Shown here piece after piece: positions 7,001 through 13,700 of a stretch of 14,345 bases of DNA (positions within the stretch are counted from its first letter, which is position 1; each line of letters begins with the position of its first letter). Source of the DNA: Bacillota bacterium (GTDB taxonomy: Bacteria; Bacillota; Clostridia; Oscillospirales; Acutalibacteraceae). Made by a program: the position numbers and the translations under genes. The notes under the pieces were generated by a model. It was not told the DNA's origin, ran no database searches, and saw nothing but the letters and a program-made list of their open reading frames with translations. The stretch spans positions 1-14,345 of the forward strand of contig JAEWRF010000177.1 in assembly GCA_023460155.1 (NCBI GenBank), written 5' to 3'.

Positions 7001-8062
7001 ATGCCGAAAGATCGCTTTTTGCTGATTAAAAGCTGGGGCTGCGGGTTTTGGTCCGATATCGACCACGTCATGGGTCAGCTGCTTGTGGCGGAGCTGACAA
7101 ACCGCACCCCGGTAATATACTGGGGATCAAACAGCCTGTATGCGGAATCGTTTCACACGAACGCATTCGAACTGTTTTTTGAACCGGTCTCCAGTTACAC
7201 GATAAAAGACATCGCATGGCCGGGTTACACTTATTTTCCGCCGATCTGGAACGCTCGCAATATCATGGAGGAGGATCTGGACAAAATCGCATGGGAACAC
7301 CGGAACCTGGGCGAAATGATGAGCAGTGACGCCAGCGTCGTCGTCAGCGACGTCCACTATTTTCTTCGGCCCATCCTGTATTTTATTCCAAAGGATCATT
7401 GGGCCTACGGAATGACCGCGAACCAGATCTACCGCTGCCTGTTCGATAAATACCTGAAGCTCAAACCGGATATCGAGGCCGAAATAGAGGAGTTTTACGA
7501 AGAGAACCTCAAAGATAAAGGGCTGCTGCTGGGCGTTCACATCCGGGGAGGCGACAAAGTCCGCGAAGTGGAAAACCTTGCCCGACTGAACAAGCGCTAT
7601 TATACGGAAATCGACCGTTATATCAAAAAGTACGACGTCAAGAAGATTCTGCTGCTGACGGACTGCGACGACATTATTAAAAATTTTCGGAGACACTACG
7701 GCTCCATGCTGATTTTTACCGACTGCCGGAGAAGCGGGCTGAACGATACCCTCAACGCTTCGCATTTACAGAATTACCGCGACAAAAGGCGCAAGGGAAT
7801 TGAAATCATCAAAGACACTTACCTTGCCGCGCGGTGCGATTTCTTTATCGGGAACGGTTACTCCAATGTTTCCTATGCCGTAAAGCGCCTGAAAGACTGG
7901 CCGGAAGATCACATCCAGCTCTTTTACAGAAACCTGAAAAGCGAAAAAAGGCTTGCCCAAAAACGATCCCGGAAAGATATCAGACGAAGAGCTGCGGAAA
8001 CAAGAAAACACGAGTCAGAATATCCCGAATTCTACGGAGGTGTCAACACCTATGCCGACTAA
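7001..8062 (+). CDS. Fucosyltransferase-like protein, paralogue 2 (intact signature)
   Basis: The 353-residue protein is the only one of the three paralogues with an unbroken GVHIRGGDK motif (G178-K186; R182 and D185 present). The fold cues match GT-B fucosyltransferases of the NodZ/FUT8 kind: this motif, then KKILLLTD, then the D272 block DTYLAARCDFFIGNGYSN. In those families the arginine binds the GDP part of GDP-fucose, which fits the gmd and fcl genes downstream. I chose ATG 7001, giving MPKDRFLLIK aligned with the other two paralogues; a TTG at 6980 in frame is possible but has no better site (GGAG at 6986-6989 serves 7001). A basic tail follows the domain. Only 31 bases separate it from paralogue 1, and its end overlaps paralogue 3 by 11 bases. 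The acceptor is unknown. Glycosyltransferase is likely, fucosyltransferase moderately so. Confidence 0.62.
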   Translation: MPKDRFLLIKSWGCGFWSDIDHVMGQLLVAELTNRTPVIYWGSNSLYAESFHTNAFELFFEPVSSYTIKDIAWPGYTYFPPIWNARNIMEEDLDKIAWEHRNLGEMMSSDASVVVSDVHYFLRPILYFIPKDHWAYGMTANQIYRCLFDKYLKLKPDIEAEIEEFYEENLKDKGLLLGVHIRGGDKVREVENLARLNKRYYTEIDRYIKKYDVKKILLLTDCDDIIKNFRRHYGSMLIFTDCRRSGLNDTLNASHLQNYRDKRRKGIEIIKDTYLAARCDFFIGNGYSNVSYAVKRLKDWPEDHIQLFYRNLKSEKRLAQKRSRKDIRRRAAETRKHESEYPEFYGGVNTYAD

Positions 8063-9011
8063 ACGCTTCCTATTGATAAAAGCGATCGGTCACAGCATCT
8101 GGGCCGATGTGGACCACGCCATCTGCCAGATTTTCGCAGCGGAGCTGACCGGACGGATTCCGGTCGTTTACTGGGGCATTGAAAGCCTGTACAGCGTTTC
8201 CATGAATACCAATTCCTTTGAGAGCTTTTTCGAACCGGTTTCCGATTATTCCATCGAAGACGTGGTCCGTCCGGAAGCCAGCTATTACCCGCCCTCATGG
8301 AATTTTCAAAACGCCCTGGCGGATGATACCGACAAGCTGCGTATGGACCATCGTGACCTGAAGGGAATGATGGAAAGTAACGCGGACGTCTTAATCAGCG
8401 ATATCTATTACCCGCTCAGCGCCATGCTCCCCTGGGTCGGGGCCGGACACTGGGCGTTCGGCAAAACACCGATTCAGATTTACCGGACTCTGTATGAAAA
8501 GTACCTGAAATTAAAGCCGGAAACCAACCGTGAAATCCAGAAATTCATCAATACGAATCCGAATTTCCGGGACGAACGGCCGATCATCGGGGTTCACGTG
8601 CGAGAAAACGCGATTGTAAACGAAGTGGCTCAGCTGTATGACCTCAACGAGTTTTATAAGCCGCGGATCTGGGATTTTATCGTTCGGTTCAACGCGCGCC
8701 ACATTTTCCTGATTACCGATTCCCCGAAACTGTTCCGGCAGTACAAGAAGCTTTACAGCAGAAACGGCCTGCTGATGTATACGGACAGCAAAAAGGAGCT
8801 CTTCCAGCCGCGGGTCATGACCTGTCTTCTGGATTACCCCAATAAGCGACACAAGGGTTCGGAGCTGCGGAAGGATACCGTTGAAATCATCAAAGACACC
8901 TACCTTGCCGCCCAATGCGACTTTTTCATCGGCAACGGATATTCCAATCTTTCCAACGCCGTCATGCATCTGAAGGACTGGCCGGAATCCAACATCAGAC
9001 TGTTGTACTGA
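8052..9011 (+). CDS. Fucosyltransferase-like protein, paralogue 3 (partly degraded motif, tail probably lost by frameshift)
   Basis: The 319-residue protein is homologous along its whole length to the two preceding ones, beginning MPTKRFLLIK. The signature reads GVHVRENAI: H182 and R184 remain but the D and K positions are A187 and I188. The C-terminal block DTYLAAQCDFFIGNGYSN begins at D282. The ATG at 8052 has an excellent GGAGGTG at 8036-8042 and overlaps the end of paralogue 2 by 11 bases, so translation is coupled. The product ends at LLY. The other two continue into a basic tail, and an equivalent tail (WKRRVLLSPDLKIFRRRL) is encoded right after the stop in another frame, so one base may have been lost near 9009-9011. 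It could be a low-activity enzyme or a partner of paralogue 2. Confidence 0.6.
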   Translation: MPTKRFLLIKAIGHSIWADVDHAICQIFAAELTGRIPVVYWGIESLYSVSMNTNSFESFFEPVSDYSIEDVVRPEASYYPPSWNFQNALADDTDKLRMDHRDLKGMMESNADVLISDIYYPLSAMLPWVGAGHWAFGKTPIQIYRTLYEKYLKLKPETNREIQKFINTNPNFRDERPIIGVHVRENAIVNEVAQLYDLNEFYKPRIWDFIVRFNARHIFLITDSPKLFRQYKKLYSRNGLLMYTDSKKELFQPRVMTCLLDYPNKRHKGSELRKDTVEIIKDTYLAAQCDFFIGNGYSNLSNAVMHLKDWPESNIRLLY

Positions 9012-9079
9012 AACGGCGGGTCTTGCTTTCCCCGGACCTGAAGATTTTCCGGCGCCGGCTGCAAAGGAGAATTGACACT

Positions 9080-9979
9080 ATGGAGCAAACGAAAAAAGCA
9101 TATACGGATTATATCCAATCCCATTTTCCCGGAACCGATCCGGAGCAGCTGCAGTTTGACTTTTCCAGCGACCCCTACAGCGACATCATTTCCTTCGGCG
9201 ACAGAGCTTTAAAATTTTCACGTTACGACTGGTCGGCCGCTCACCTGACAGACGAAGTCGGAGCGATCCGGCTGATTCGGCCGTACGTTGACCTTTCCCT
9301 GCCGCGTCTGGATCTTCTTGAGACCGGCGTCGCGCTCCGCGGTCCCGTCACGGGGGAACCGCTCCCGCGGCATCGGCTGTTGGCCCTAAAAAACACCGAG
9401 CAGGATCTGATTGCCGTCCAGCTCGGGATCTTTCTGAAACAGCTCCGATCTATTCCGATTACTCAGGCAAACCGGCAAGGGCTCCGGGAGACGGTGCCGT
9501 CGCGCGAGCCCGGTTTCTGGAAAAAAGAATACGATGACCTGTGGCGGAAAATCTCCCCTTACTGCGATGAATCCGCCGGAGAGCAGATTCGGGAGCTGTT
9601 CTGGCACGTATGGGACGATCCGGAATTCCTTCGGTTCACTCCCACGGTTCTTCACGGGGATCTTATCCCCGAGCACATCCGCTTCGATCCCGATTCCCGC
9701 AGAATCTGCGCGCTGACAGGCTTCGGCCTCTCACGTCTCGGGGACCCAGCGGAGGATTACGCCTCTCTGCTCGCCGGATTCGGCGAAGGCTTCCTGCGCC
9801 GGATGGAAAAGCGCGACGAGGAGCTGCCGAAGCTGATCGGCCGGGCAAGGTTCTACGCCGCCCTGCGCCCACTGAAGCGCGCAAGGGAATTGGCCGACCG
9901 CATCGCCACCCGGGATTTTTCCGGCTATCGGCTCTGCCTGACGGAGTCCGACCTCATGCCGGTCGGGTTCCCGTGGTAA
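9080..9979 (+). CDS. Aminoglycoside-phosphotransferase-fold kinase-like protein, possible pseudokinase
   Basis: The 299-residue protein belongs to the APH/choline-kinase-like fold. The catalytic loop HGDLIPEHI (192-200, D194) and the downstream LGDPAEDYA segment are typical. Between them, where active members read I-D-F-G, this protein reads T-G-F-G: the Mg-binding aspartate is G214 (GGC where GAC would be expected). An N-lobe lysine candidate is K45. The start ATG 9080 follows AAAGGAG at 9063-9069. The same frame stays open upstream to the basic-tail sequence after paralogue 3, so an ancestral fusion is possible. Members of this fold phosphorylate small molecules such as antibiotics, choline or sugars. 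Position inside a glycan locus suggests a sugar or glycan substrate, or a non-catalytic role if the Asp loss is real. An antibiotic resistance role is not supported. Confidence 0.65.
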   Translation: MEQTKKAYTDYIQSHFPGTDPEQLQFDFSSDPYSDIISFGDRALKFSRYDWSAAHLTDEVGAIRLIRPYVDLSLPRLDLLETGVALRGPVTGEPLPRHRLLALKNTEQDLIAVQLGIFLKQLRSIPITQANRQGLRETVPSREPGFWKKEYDDLWRKISPYCDESAGEQIRELFWHVWDDPEFLRFTPTVLHGDLIPEHIRFDPDSRRICALTGFGLSRLGDPAEDYASLLAGFGEGFLRRMEKRDEELPKLIGRARFYAALRPLKRARELADRIATRDFSGYRLCLTESDLMPVGFPW

Positions 9980-10040
9980 CGGGCTCCGTATTCCCGTTTG
10001 GGAGAAATCACAGGGGCCAATGCGGACTTAATGAAATAGA

Positions 10041-10072
10041 TTGAATCCGTAAACCGGATTTTTAATTATAGA
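10041..10072 (+). promoter_or_regulatory. Possible weak promoter or hairpin in front of gmd
   Basis: TTGAAT (10041-10046) lies 16 bases before TAATTA (10063-10068), a weak vegetative promoter pattern. The same stretch also forms a 6-bp hairpin AATCCG (10044-10049) with CGGATT (10055-10060) followed by T residues, so it could instead be a weak terminator. The two readings cannot be separated by eye. The rest of the 9980-10085 gap shows nothing else clear. Confidence 0.3.
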
Positions 10073-10085
10073 TAAAGAGGTAATT

Positions 10086-11117
10086 ATGAAAAAGGCATTA
10101 ATCACCGGAATAACGGGACAGGATGGTTCCTACCTGGCAGAATTTCTGCTCGATAAAGGTTACGAAGTCCACGGAATGGTGCGCAGAAGCAGTTCCGACA
10201 ACACCCAGAGGCTCGGCCATTTACTGGAGGAAGACACGGAAAGCGGCAGCCGGATGTTTCTGCATTACGGCGACCTGAACGACACCGGCAGCATCAATCG
10301 TCTGATCGACCGGACGGAGCCGGATGAAATTTATAATCTCGGTGCCCAGAGCGATGTGAAAATCTCCTTCGATATTCCCGAATTTACCTCGGATGTAGAC
10401 GCCCTCGGCGCTCTGCGGCTGCTGGAATCCATCAACGACATCAACCCGATGATCCGCTATTATCAAGCCTCCTCCAGCGAGCTGTTCGGCAAGGTAAGGG
10501 AGATTCCGCAGAACGAAAACACCCCATTCTACCCCCGGAGTCCCTATGCTGCCGCAAAGCTTTACGCCTACTGGATCACCGTGAATTACCGCGAAGCTTA
10601 TCATATGTTTGCAAGCAACGGAATTCTGTTCAATCACGAATCACCGCGCAGGGGCGAAAATTTCGTCACGCGGAAGATCACGAAGGGAATCGCCAAAATT
10701 CTGAAAGGGGAACAGGAAAAGCTTGTGCTCGGCAACCTGGACGCCAAAAGGGACTGGGGCTTCGCGGGGGACTACGTGGAGGCGATGTGGCTGATTCTTC
10801 AGCAGCAGGAGCCGGATGACTACGTCGTATCGACCGGCGAGACCCACACCGTCCGCGAGTTCTGTGAGATTGCGTTCCGCTGTGCGGGCATGGAGCTGGA
10901 ATGGGTCGGAAAGGGAATCGAAGAAAAAGGAATCGACCGGAAAACCGGTAGGGAACTGATTTCTGTAAGCAGCCGGTATTTCCGGCCGAGCGAGGTAAAC
11001 CTGCTGCTGGGGGATTCCACAAAGGCACGGGAAAAGCTGAAATGGGCACCAAAAGTATCGTTTGAACAGCTGGCCGCCATGATGGTGGAAAGCGACCGGA
11101 AGGCTGCCGGAATCTGA
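10086..11117 (+). CDS. gmd: GDP-mannose 4,6-dehydratase
   Basis: The 343-residue NADP-dependent extended SDR converts GDP-mannose to GDP-4-keto-6-deoxymannose, the branch point to GDP-fucose and other 6-deoxy sugars. Signatures are typical of Gmd: TGITGQDGSYLAEFLL from residue 7, the RRSSSDNTQR nucleotide-binding strip, the catalytic block SSSELFG (129-135, with E132), SPYAAAK (Y154 and K158), NHESPRRGENF from N183, the strip GNLDAKRDWGFAGDYVEAMW, and RYFRPSEVNLLLGD. Length is normal. AAAGAGG at 10074-10080 precedes the ATG. It takes its substrate from ManC at the start of the locus and passes product to Fcl just downstream. Its keto product is also a chemically suitable acceptor for a two-carbon transfer by the E1 pair (inference). 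Function is very confident. Confidence 0.96.
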   Translation: MKKALITGITGQDGSYLAEFLLDKGYEVHGMVRRSSSDNTQRLGHLLEEDTESGSRMFLHYGDLNDTGSINRLIDRTEPDEIYNLGAQSDVKISFDIPEFTSDVDALGALRLLESINDINPMIRYYQASSSELFGKVREIPQNENTPFYPRSPYAAAKLYAYWITVNYREAYHMFASNGILFNHESPRRGENFVTRKITKGIAKILKGEQEKLVLGNLDAKRDWGFAGDYVEAMWLILQQQEPDDYVVSTGETHTVREFCEIAFRCAGMELEWVGKGIEEKGIDRKTGRELISVSSRYFRPSEVNLLLGDSTKAREKLKWAPKVSFEQLAAMMVESDRKAAGI

Positions 11118-11149
11118 TCCGGCGATTTCAGAATACGGGGGCATGAACT

Positions 11150-12094
11150 TTGGAAACGAACAGCCGAATCTATGTGGCGGGGCACACCGGGATGGTCGGC
11201 TCCGCACTGACTCGGGGCCTGAAGCGTCAGGGCTACGAAAATATTGTCGCGCGGACCCATGCGGAGCTCGATCTGACGGATCAGGCCGCTACGGAACGGT
11301 TTTTCCGGGAAGAAAAACCTGAATATGTCTTTCTTGCGGCAGCCAGAGTCGGAGGCATCTGTGCGAACAGCACCTATCCAGCCGATTTTATCATGGAAAA
11401 TATGATGATCGAATGCAATGTGATCCGGAGCGCCTACGCCGGCGGAATCAAAAAGCTGATGCTGCTCGGGAGCTCCTGCATCTATCCGAAACTGTGCCCG
11501 CAGCCCATCAAGGAAGAATACCTGCTGACCGGCGAACTGGAACCAACAAACGAGGCGTACGCCCTCGCAAAAATTTCGGGCATCACAATGTGCCGCTCCT
11601 ACAACACACAGTACGGCACCAAATATATCTCCGTCATGCCGGCCAGCCTGTACGGCCTGAACGACCGGTTCGACTTCAACAATTCCCATGTGATTCCCGC
11701 TATGATGATGAAATTCTACCGTGCCGAACTTGAAAAGCGGCCGTTTGTCGAGCTGTGGGGCACCGGAACCCCGCTTCGGGAATTTCTTTATACGGACGAT
11801 ATGGCGGACGCCTGCATCAGCCTGATGAACCACTATGAAGGAAACGATTTCATCAATATCGGCTCCGGTCAGGAAATCAGTATCCGGGAACTGGCGGAAA
11901 TCATCCGGAAAACGGTCGGGTATTCCGGTGAAATCGTCTTCGACCCCTCCAAACCTGACGGAACCCCCAGAAGGGTGCTGGACAACAGCAAGATTCTGCA
12001 AACCGGATGGCGCCCTCAGGTTTCGATCGAAGAGGGAATCCGGCGTGAATATCAGTTCTTTCTGGAAAACATTGCGCCGGGCCTTTTCCCCTGA
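11150..12094 (+). CDS. fcl: GDP-L-fucose synthase (GDP-4-keto-6-deoxymannose 3,5-epimerase/4-reductase)
   Basis: The 314-residue SDR epimerises C3 and C5 and reduces C4 of GDP-4-keto-6-deoxymannose with NADPH, giving GDP-L-fucose. Visible residues are the binding loop AGHTGMVGS (from A10), GSSCIYP (S108, C110), the catalytic Y137-x-x-x-K141 in NEAYALAK, and H180 in NSHVIP. C110 and H180 match the epimerase acid/base pair known in Fcl. The start is TTG at 11150 with GGGGG at 11137-11141 in front; the nearby ATG at 11143 is out of frame, and no other start precedes the Rossmann motif. It lies 32 bases after gmd and is the last gene before the strong terminator at 12103-12148. Function is very confident. 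Confidence 0.95.
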   Translation: METNSRIYVAGHTGMVGSALTRGLKRQGYENIVARTHAELDLTDQAATERFFREEKPEYVFLAAARVGGICANSTYPADFIMENMMIECNVIRSAYAGGIKKLMLLGSSCIYPKLCPQPIKEEYLLTGELEPTNEAYALAKISGITMCRSYNTQYGTKYISVMPASLYGLNDRFDFNNSHVIPAMMMKFYRAELEKRPFVELWGTGTPLREFLYTDDMADACISLMNHYEGNDFINIGSGQEISIRELAEIIRKTVGYSGEIVFDPSKPDGTPRRVLDNSKILQTGWRPQVSIEEGIRREYQFFLENIAPGLFP

Positions 12095-12102
12095 CCCGGA
12101 GA

Positions 12103-12148
12103 GCAGCCCCTGCGCCGGAACACCGATCCGGAGCAGGGGCTGCCTTTT
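12103..12148 (+). terminator. Strong Rho-independent terminator ending the glycan locus
   Basis: Perfect 11-bp arms GCAGCCCCTGC (12103-12113) and GCAGGGGCTGC (12133-12143) are reinforced by an inner stem CCGGA (12115-12119) with TCCGG (12127-12131). CTTTTG follows at 12144-12149. It lies just after fcl and before the convergent divIVA-like gene. Confidence 0.85.
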
Positions 12149-12162
12149 GCCCGAAGCGCAGG

Positions 12163-12630
12163 TCATTCGGCGGATTCGTCCGGAATCTGACTCAGAACGT
12201 CAAGCTGAGATTTCAGAATTGCCTCCGACCTGAGCCGGTAATTGCTGACCTTCGCTTTCAGGTCGTCAAGGGAAAGCTTGATCTTATTTGCCTGCTGATA
12301 GGCTTCACTGATCAGCCTGTGGGAGGTGCTGTCCGCATCGTCGAGAATTTCCTTCGCTTTTTCATTGGCATTCCTGACGATTTCGTCGCCGGTATGCTGG
12401 GCGATAATCAGACAGTGCTGCATGGATTCCTCAATCGTTTTGTAATGATCGACTGTTTCCTTCAAAACGGAAATTTTGTTTTTCAGATCTTCAATCGTTT
12501 CTTCCTTTTCCCGGTAGTCCTCTTCGATTCTTCGAAGCGCCTCATCCACCTGTTTTCTGCTGTAGCCGTAAAGCACCGCCCCGCCGAACCGAAGCACCCG
12601 GATGTCATCCGAAAGATAATTCACTTGCAC
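12163..12630 (-). CDS. DivIVA-family cell-division/polarity coiled-coil protein
   Basis: The 155-residue protein is acidic and strongly coiled-coil. It follows the DivIVA plan: an N-terminal domain ending in GYSRKQVDEALRRIEEDY (22-39), a helical linker, then the second coiled coil with HYKTIEES, LIIAQ and RNANEKAKEIL, and a final LKSQLDVL. DivIVA proteins bind curved membrane at septa and poles and recruit division or sporulation partners. The Bacillus subtilis protein uses F17 and R18 for membrane insertion; here the aligned positions are L20 and Y21, so membrane contact may differ. Start is GTG at 12630, with AGGAGG on the minus strand only 4 bases away; a GTG at 12624 has spacing 10 and is an alternative. 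The gene is alone between convergent and divergent neighbours, unlike the usual ylm context, so it may be a second, specialised DivIVA. Confidence 0.8.
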   Translation of the reverse strand: MQVNYLSDDIRVLRFGGAVLYGYSRKQVDEALRRIEEDYREKEETIEDLKNKISVLKETVDHYKTIEESMQHCLIIAQHTGDEIVRNANEKAKEILDDADSTSHRLISEAYQQANKIKLSLDDLKAKVSNYRLRSEAILKSQLDVLSQIPDESAE

Positions 12631-12667
12631 TCGCCCTCCTGCTGTTCTCCGATAGATATTATTCTGT

Positions 12668-12673
12668 ATTATA
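12668..12673 (-). promoter_or_regulatory. Minus 10 box candidate for the divIVA-like gene
   Basis: On the minus strand a perfect TATAAT lies at 12668-12673, about 38 bases before the GTG start. The minus 35 region (ACCTTA at 12691-12696 for a 17-base spacer) is poor, so this is a partial match only. Confidence 0.35.
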
Positions 12674-12753
12674 ATATTCCAGGAATGACGTAAGGTGAAT
12701 TCTTTTTTCCCCTCTCATTTGCATTCGGCCGCAAAAAAACTTGTGAAAAAGTA

Positions 12754-12784
12754 TTGACCTTACCGCAGCGGAAAGGTGTATGAT
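12754..12784 (+). promoter_or_regulatory. MerR-type promoter with 19-bp spacer and overlapping palindromic operator
   Basis: TTGACC (12754-12759) and TATGAT (12779-12784) are 19 bases apart, the long spacer typical of promoters controlled by MerR-family activators that twist DNA. A 21-bp imperfect palindrome fills the spacer at 12757-12777: ACCTT-x-CCGC on the left and GCGG-x-AAGGT on the right, around a central A, with 9 of 10 pairs matching. The regulator gene starts at 12833, so autoregulation is expected. Confidence 0.85.
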
Positions 12785-12832
12785 TCTTTTCAGTGGAACC
12801 GGTGTTCACAAAAAGGAAAAGAGGTCGATTGC

Positions 12833-13600
12833 ATGGAATATACCGTGAAAAAGCTGGCGCAGCTTTCCGGAGTCAGTTCCAGAGCCCTGCGGTTCTATGA
12901 TGAAATCGGACTGCTGCCCCCGGCAAGGCTCAGTTCTTCCGGCTATCGGCTGTACGGCGAACGGGAAGTGGATCTGCTGCAGCAGATTCTGCTTTACCGC
13001 GAACTTGGTCTCAGTCTTGAGGAAATCAAACAGATTGTCACCCAGCCGGGCTTTGACGTTCTGACCGCTCTGGAAGATCACCGCGGGCAGCTTCTGGAGA
13101 GGCGGACAAGGCTGGATGAGCTTATTGAAAACGTGGAAAAAACCATCCGAAACGCGAAGGGAGAAGCATCTATGACCGATTCGGAAAAATTCGAGGGCTT
13201 CAAGCAGAAGCTGATAGAGGAAAACGAGCAGAAGTACGGGACGGAAATCCGTGCGAAATACGGTGAGGAAGCGGTGGAGCAGTCCAACCGGAAGCTGAAA
13301 GGCATGGCGGAAGAGGAATTCAGCCGGGCGGGTGCATTGGAAAAGCAGATGATTGAGCTCCTTCTCGAAGCATTGAAAACCGGTGATCCGGGAAGCGAAG
13401 CTGCACAGCGCGCGGCCGATCTTCACCGGCAGTGGATTTCGTTCTATTGGGCTAAGTACAGTAAAGAAGCGCACGCGGGCGTTGCACGCATGTATGTGGA
13501 AGACCCGCGCTTTACCGACTACTACGACAAATTCCAACCGGGTCTTGCGAAATTTCTAAGGGATGCCGTTTTAATCTATACCGGAGAGACACAGGCTTGA
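12833..13600 (+). CDS. MerR-family transcriptional regulator with TipAS-like ligand-binding domain
   Basis: The 255-residue protein starts with a MerR winged-helix DNA-binding domain (MEYTVKKLAQLSGVSSRALR, then RFYDEIGLLPPAR, SGYRLYGE and LGLSLEEIKQIV, about 1-70). A dimerising coiled coil covers about 75-112. A C-terminal TipAS domain (about 115-255) has FEGFKQKLIEE, QSNRKLKGM, QWISFYWAKYSKEAHAG, MYVEDPRF and PGLAKFLRDA. TipAL-type proteins sense peptide antibiotics or other ligands and activate their own and drug-response genes. I chose ATG 12833 over an upstream in-frame ATG because GAGG at 12821-12824 fits and the motif starts there. An in-frame ATG at 13172 (M114) has AAGGGAG at 13157-13163 and would give a free 142-residue TipAS domain. 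Its target genes besides itself are not visible here. Confidence 0.9.
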   Translation: MEYTVKKLAQLSGVSSRALRFYDEIGLLPPARLSSSGYRLYGEREVDLLQQILLYRELGLSLEEIKQIVTQPGFDVLTALEDHRGQLLERRTRLDELIENVEKTIRNAKGEASMTDSEKFEGFKQKLIEENEQKYGTEIRAKYGEEAVEQSNRKLKGMAEEEFSRAGALEKQMIELLLEALKTGDPGSEAAQRAADLHRQWISFYWAKYSKEAHAGVARMYVEDPRFTDYYDKFQPGLAKFLRDAVLIYTGETQA

Positions 13601-13614
13601 TAAACACGGTGCGG

Positions 13615-13659
13615 AAAGCCCGCCTGAATACGGTAACGAACCGTATTCAGGCGGGCTTT
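13615..13659. terminator. Bidirectional terminator with 20-bp perfect stem
   Basis: Arms at 13615-13634 and 13640-13659 are perfectly complementary over 20 bases around a 5-base loop (AACGA). Each strand ends its stem in GGGCTTT. It lies between the convergent MerR gene and the hydrolase gene and can serve both, although the T tracts are short. Confidence 0.8.
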
Positions 13660-13700
13660 GATTCTGTGCAAAAGGGGTTCCGATCCGTTTTCTGCCGCAT

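Noticed and set aside
8995..9025. Programmed ribosomal frameshift joining paralogue 3 to its tail
   Set aside because: No slippery heptamer precedes the TGA (the bases are TTGTACTGAAAC), so a base loss or base-call error explains the pattern better.
9080..9979. Aminoglycoside resistance gene
   Set aside because: Only the general APH fold is recognisable, the DFG-equivalent Asp is missing, and the context is glycan synthesis.
10820..12166. Open frame of 448 codons on the minus strand
   Set aside because: It is antisense to gmd and fcl, both of which show complete family signatures; the minus-strand protein resembles nothing known to me.
12665..12680. Plus-strand TATAAT as promoter for the MerR gene
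   Set aside because: It is part of a palindromic TATTATAATA stretch, lies over 150 bases upstream, and the 19-bp-spacer promoter at 12754-12784 is far better.
12806..13537. Open frame of 243 codons on the minus strand
   Set aside because: It is antisense to the MerR/TipAS gene and has no motif of its own.
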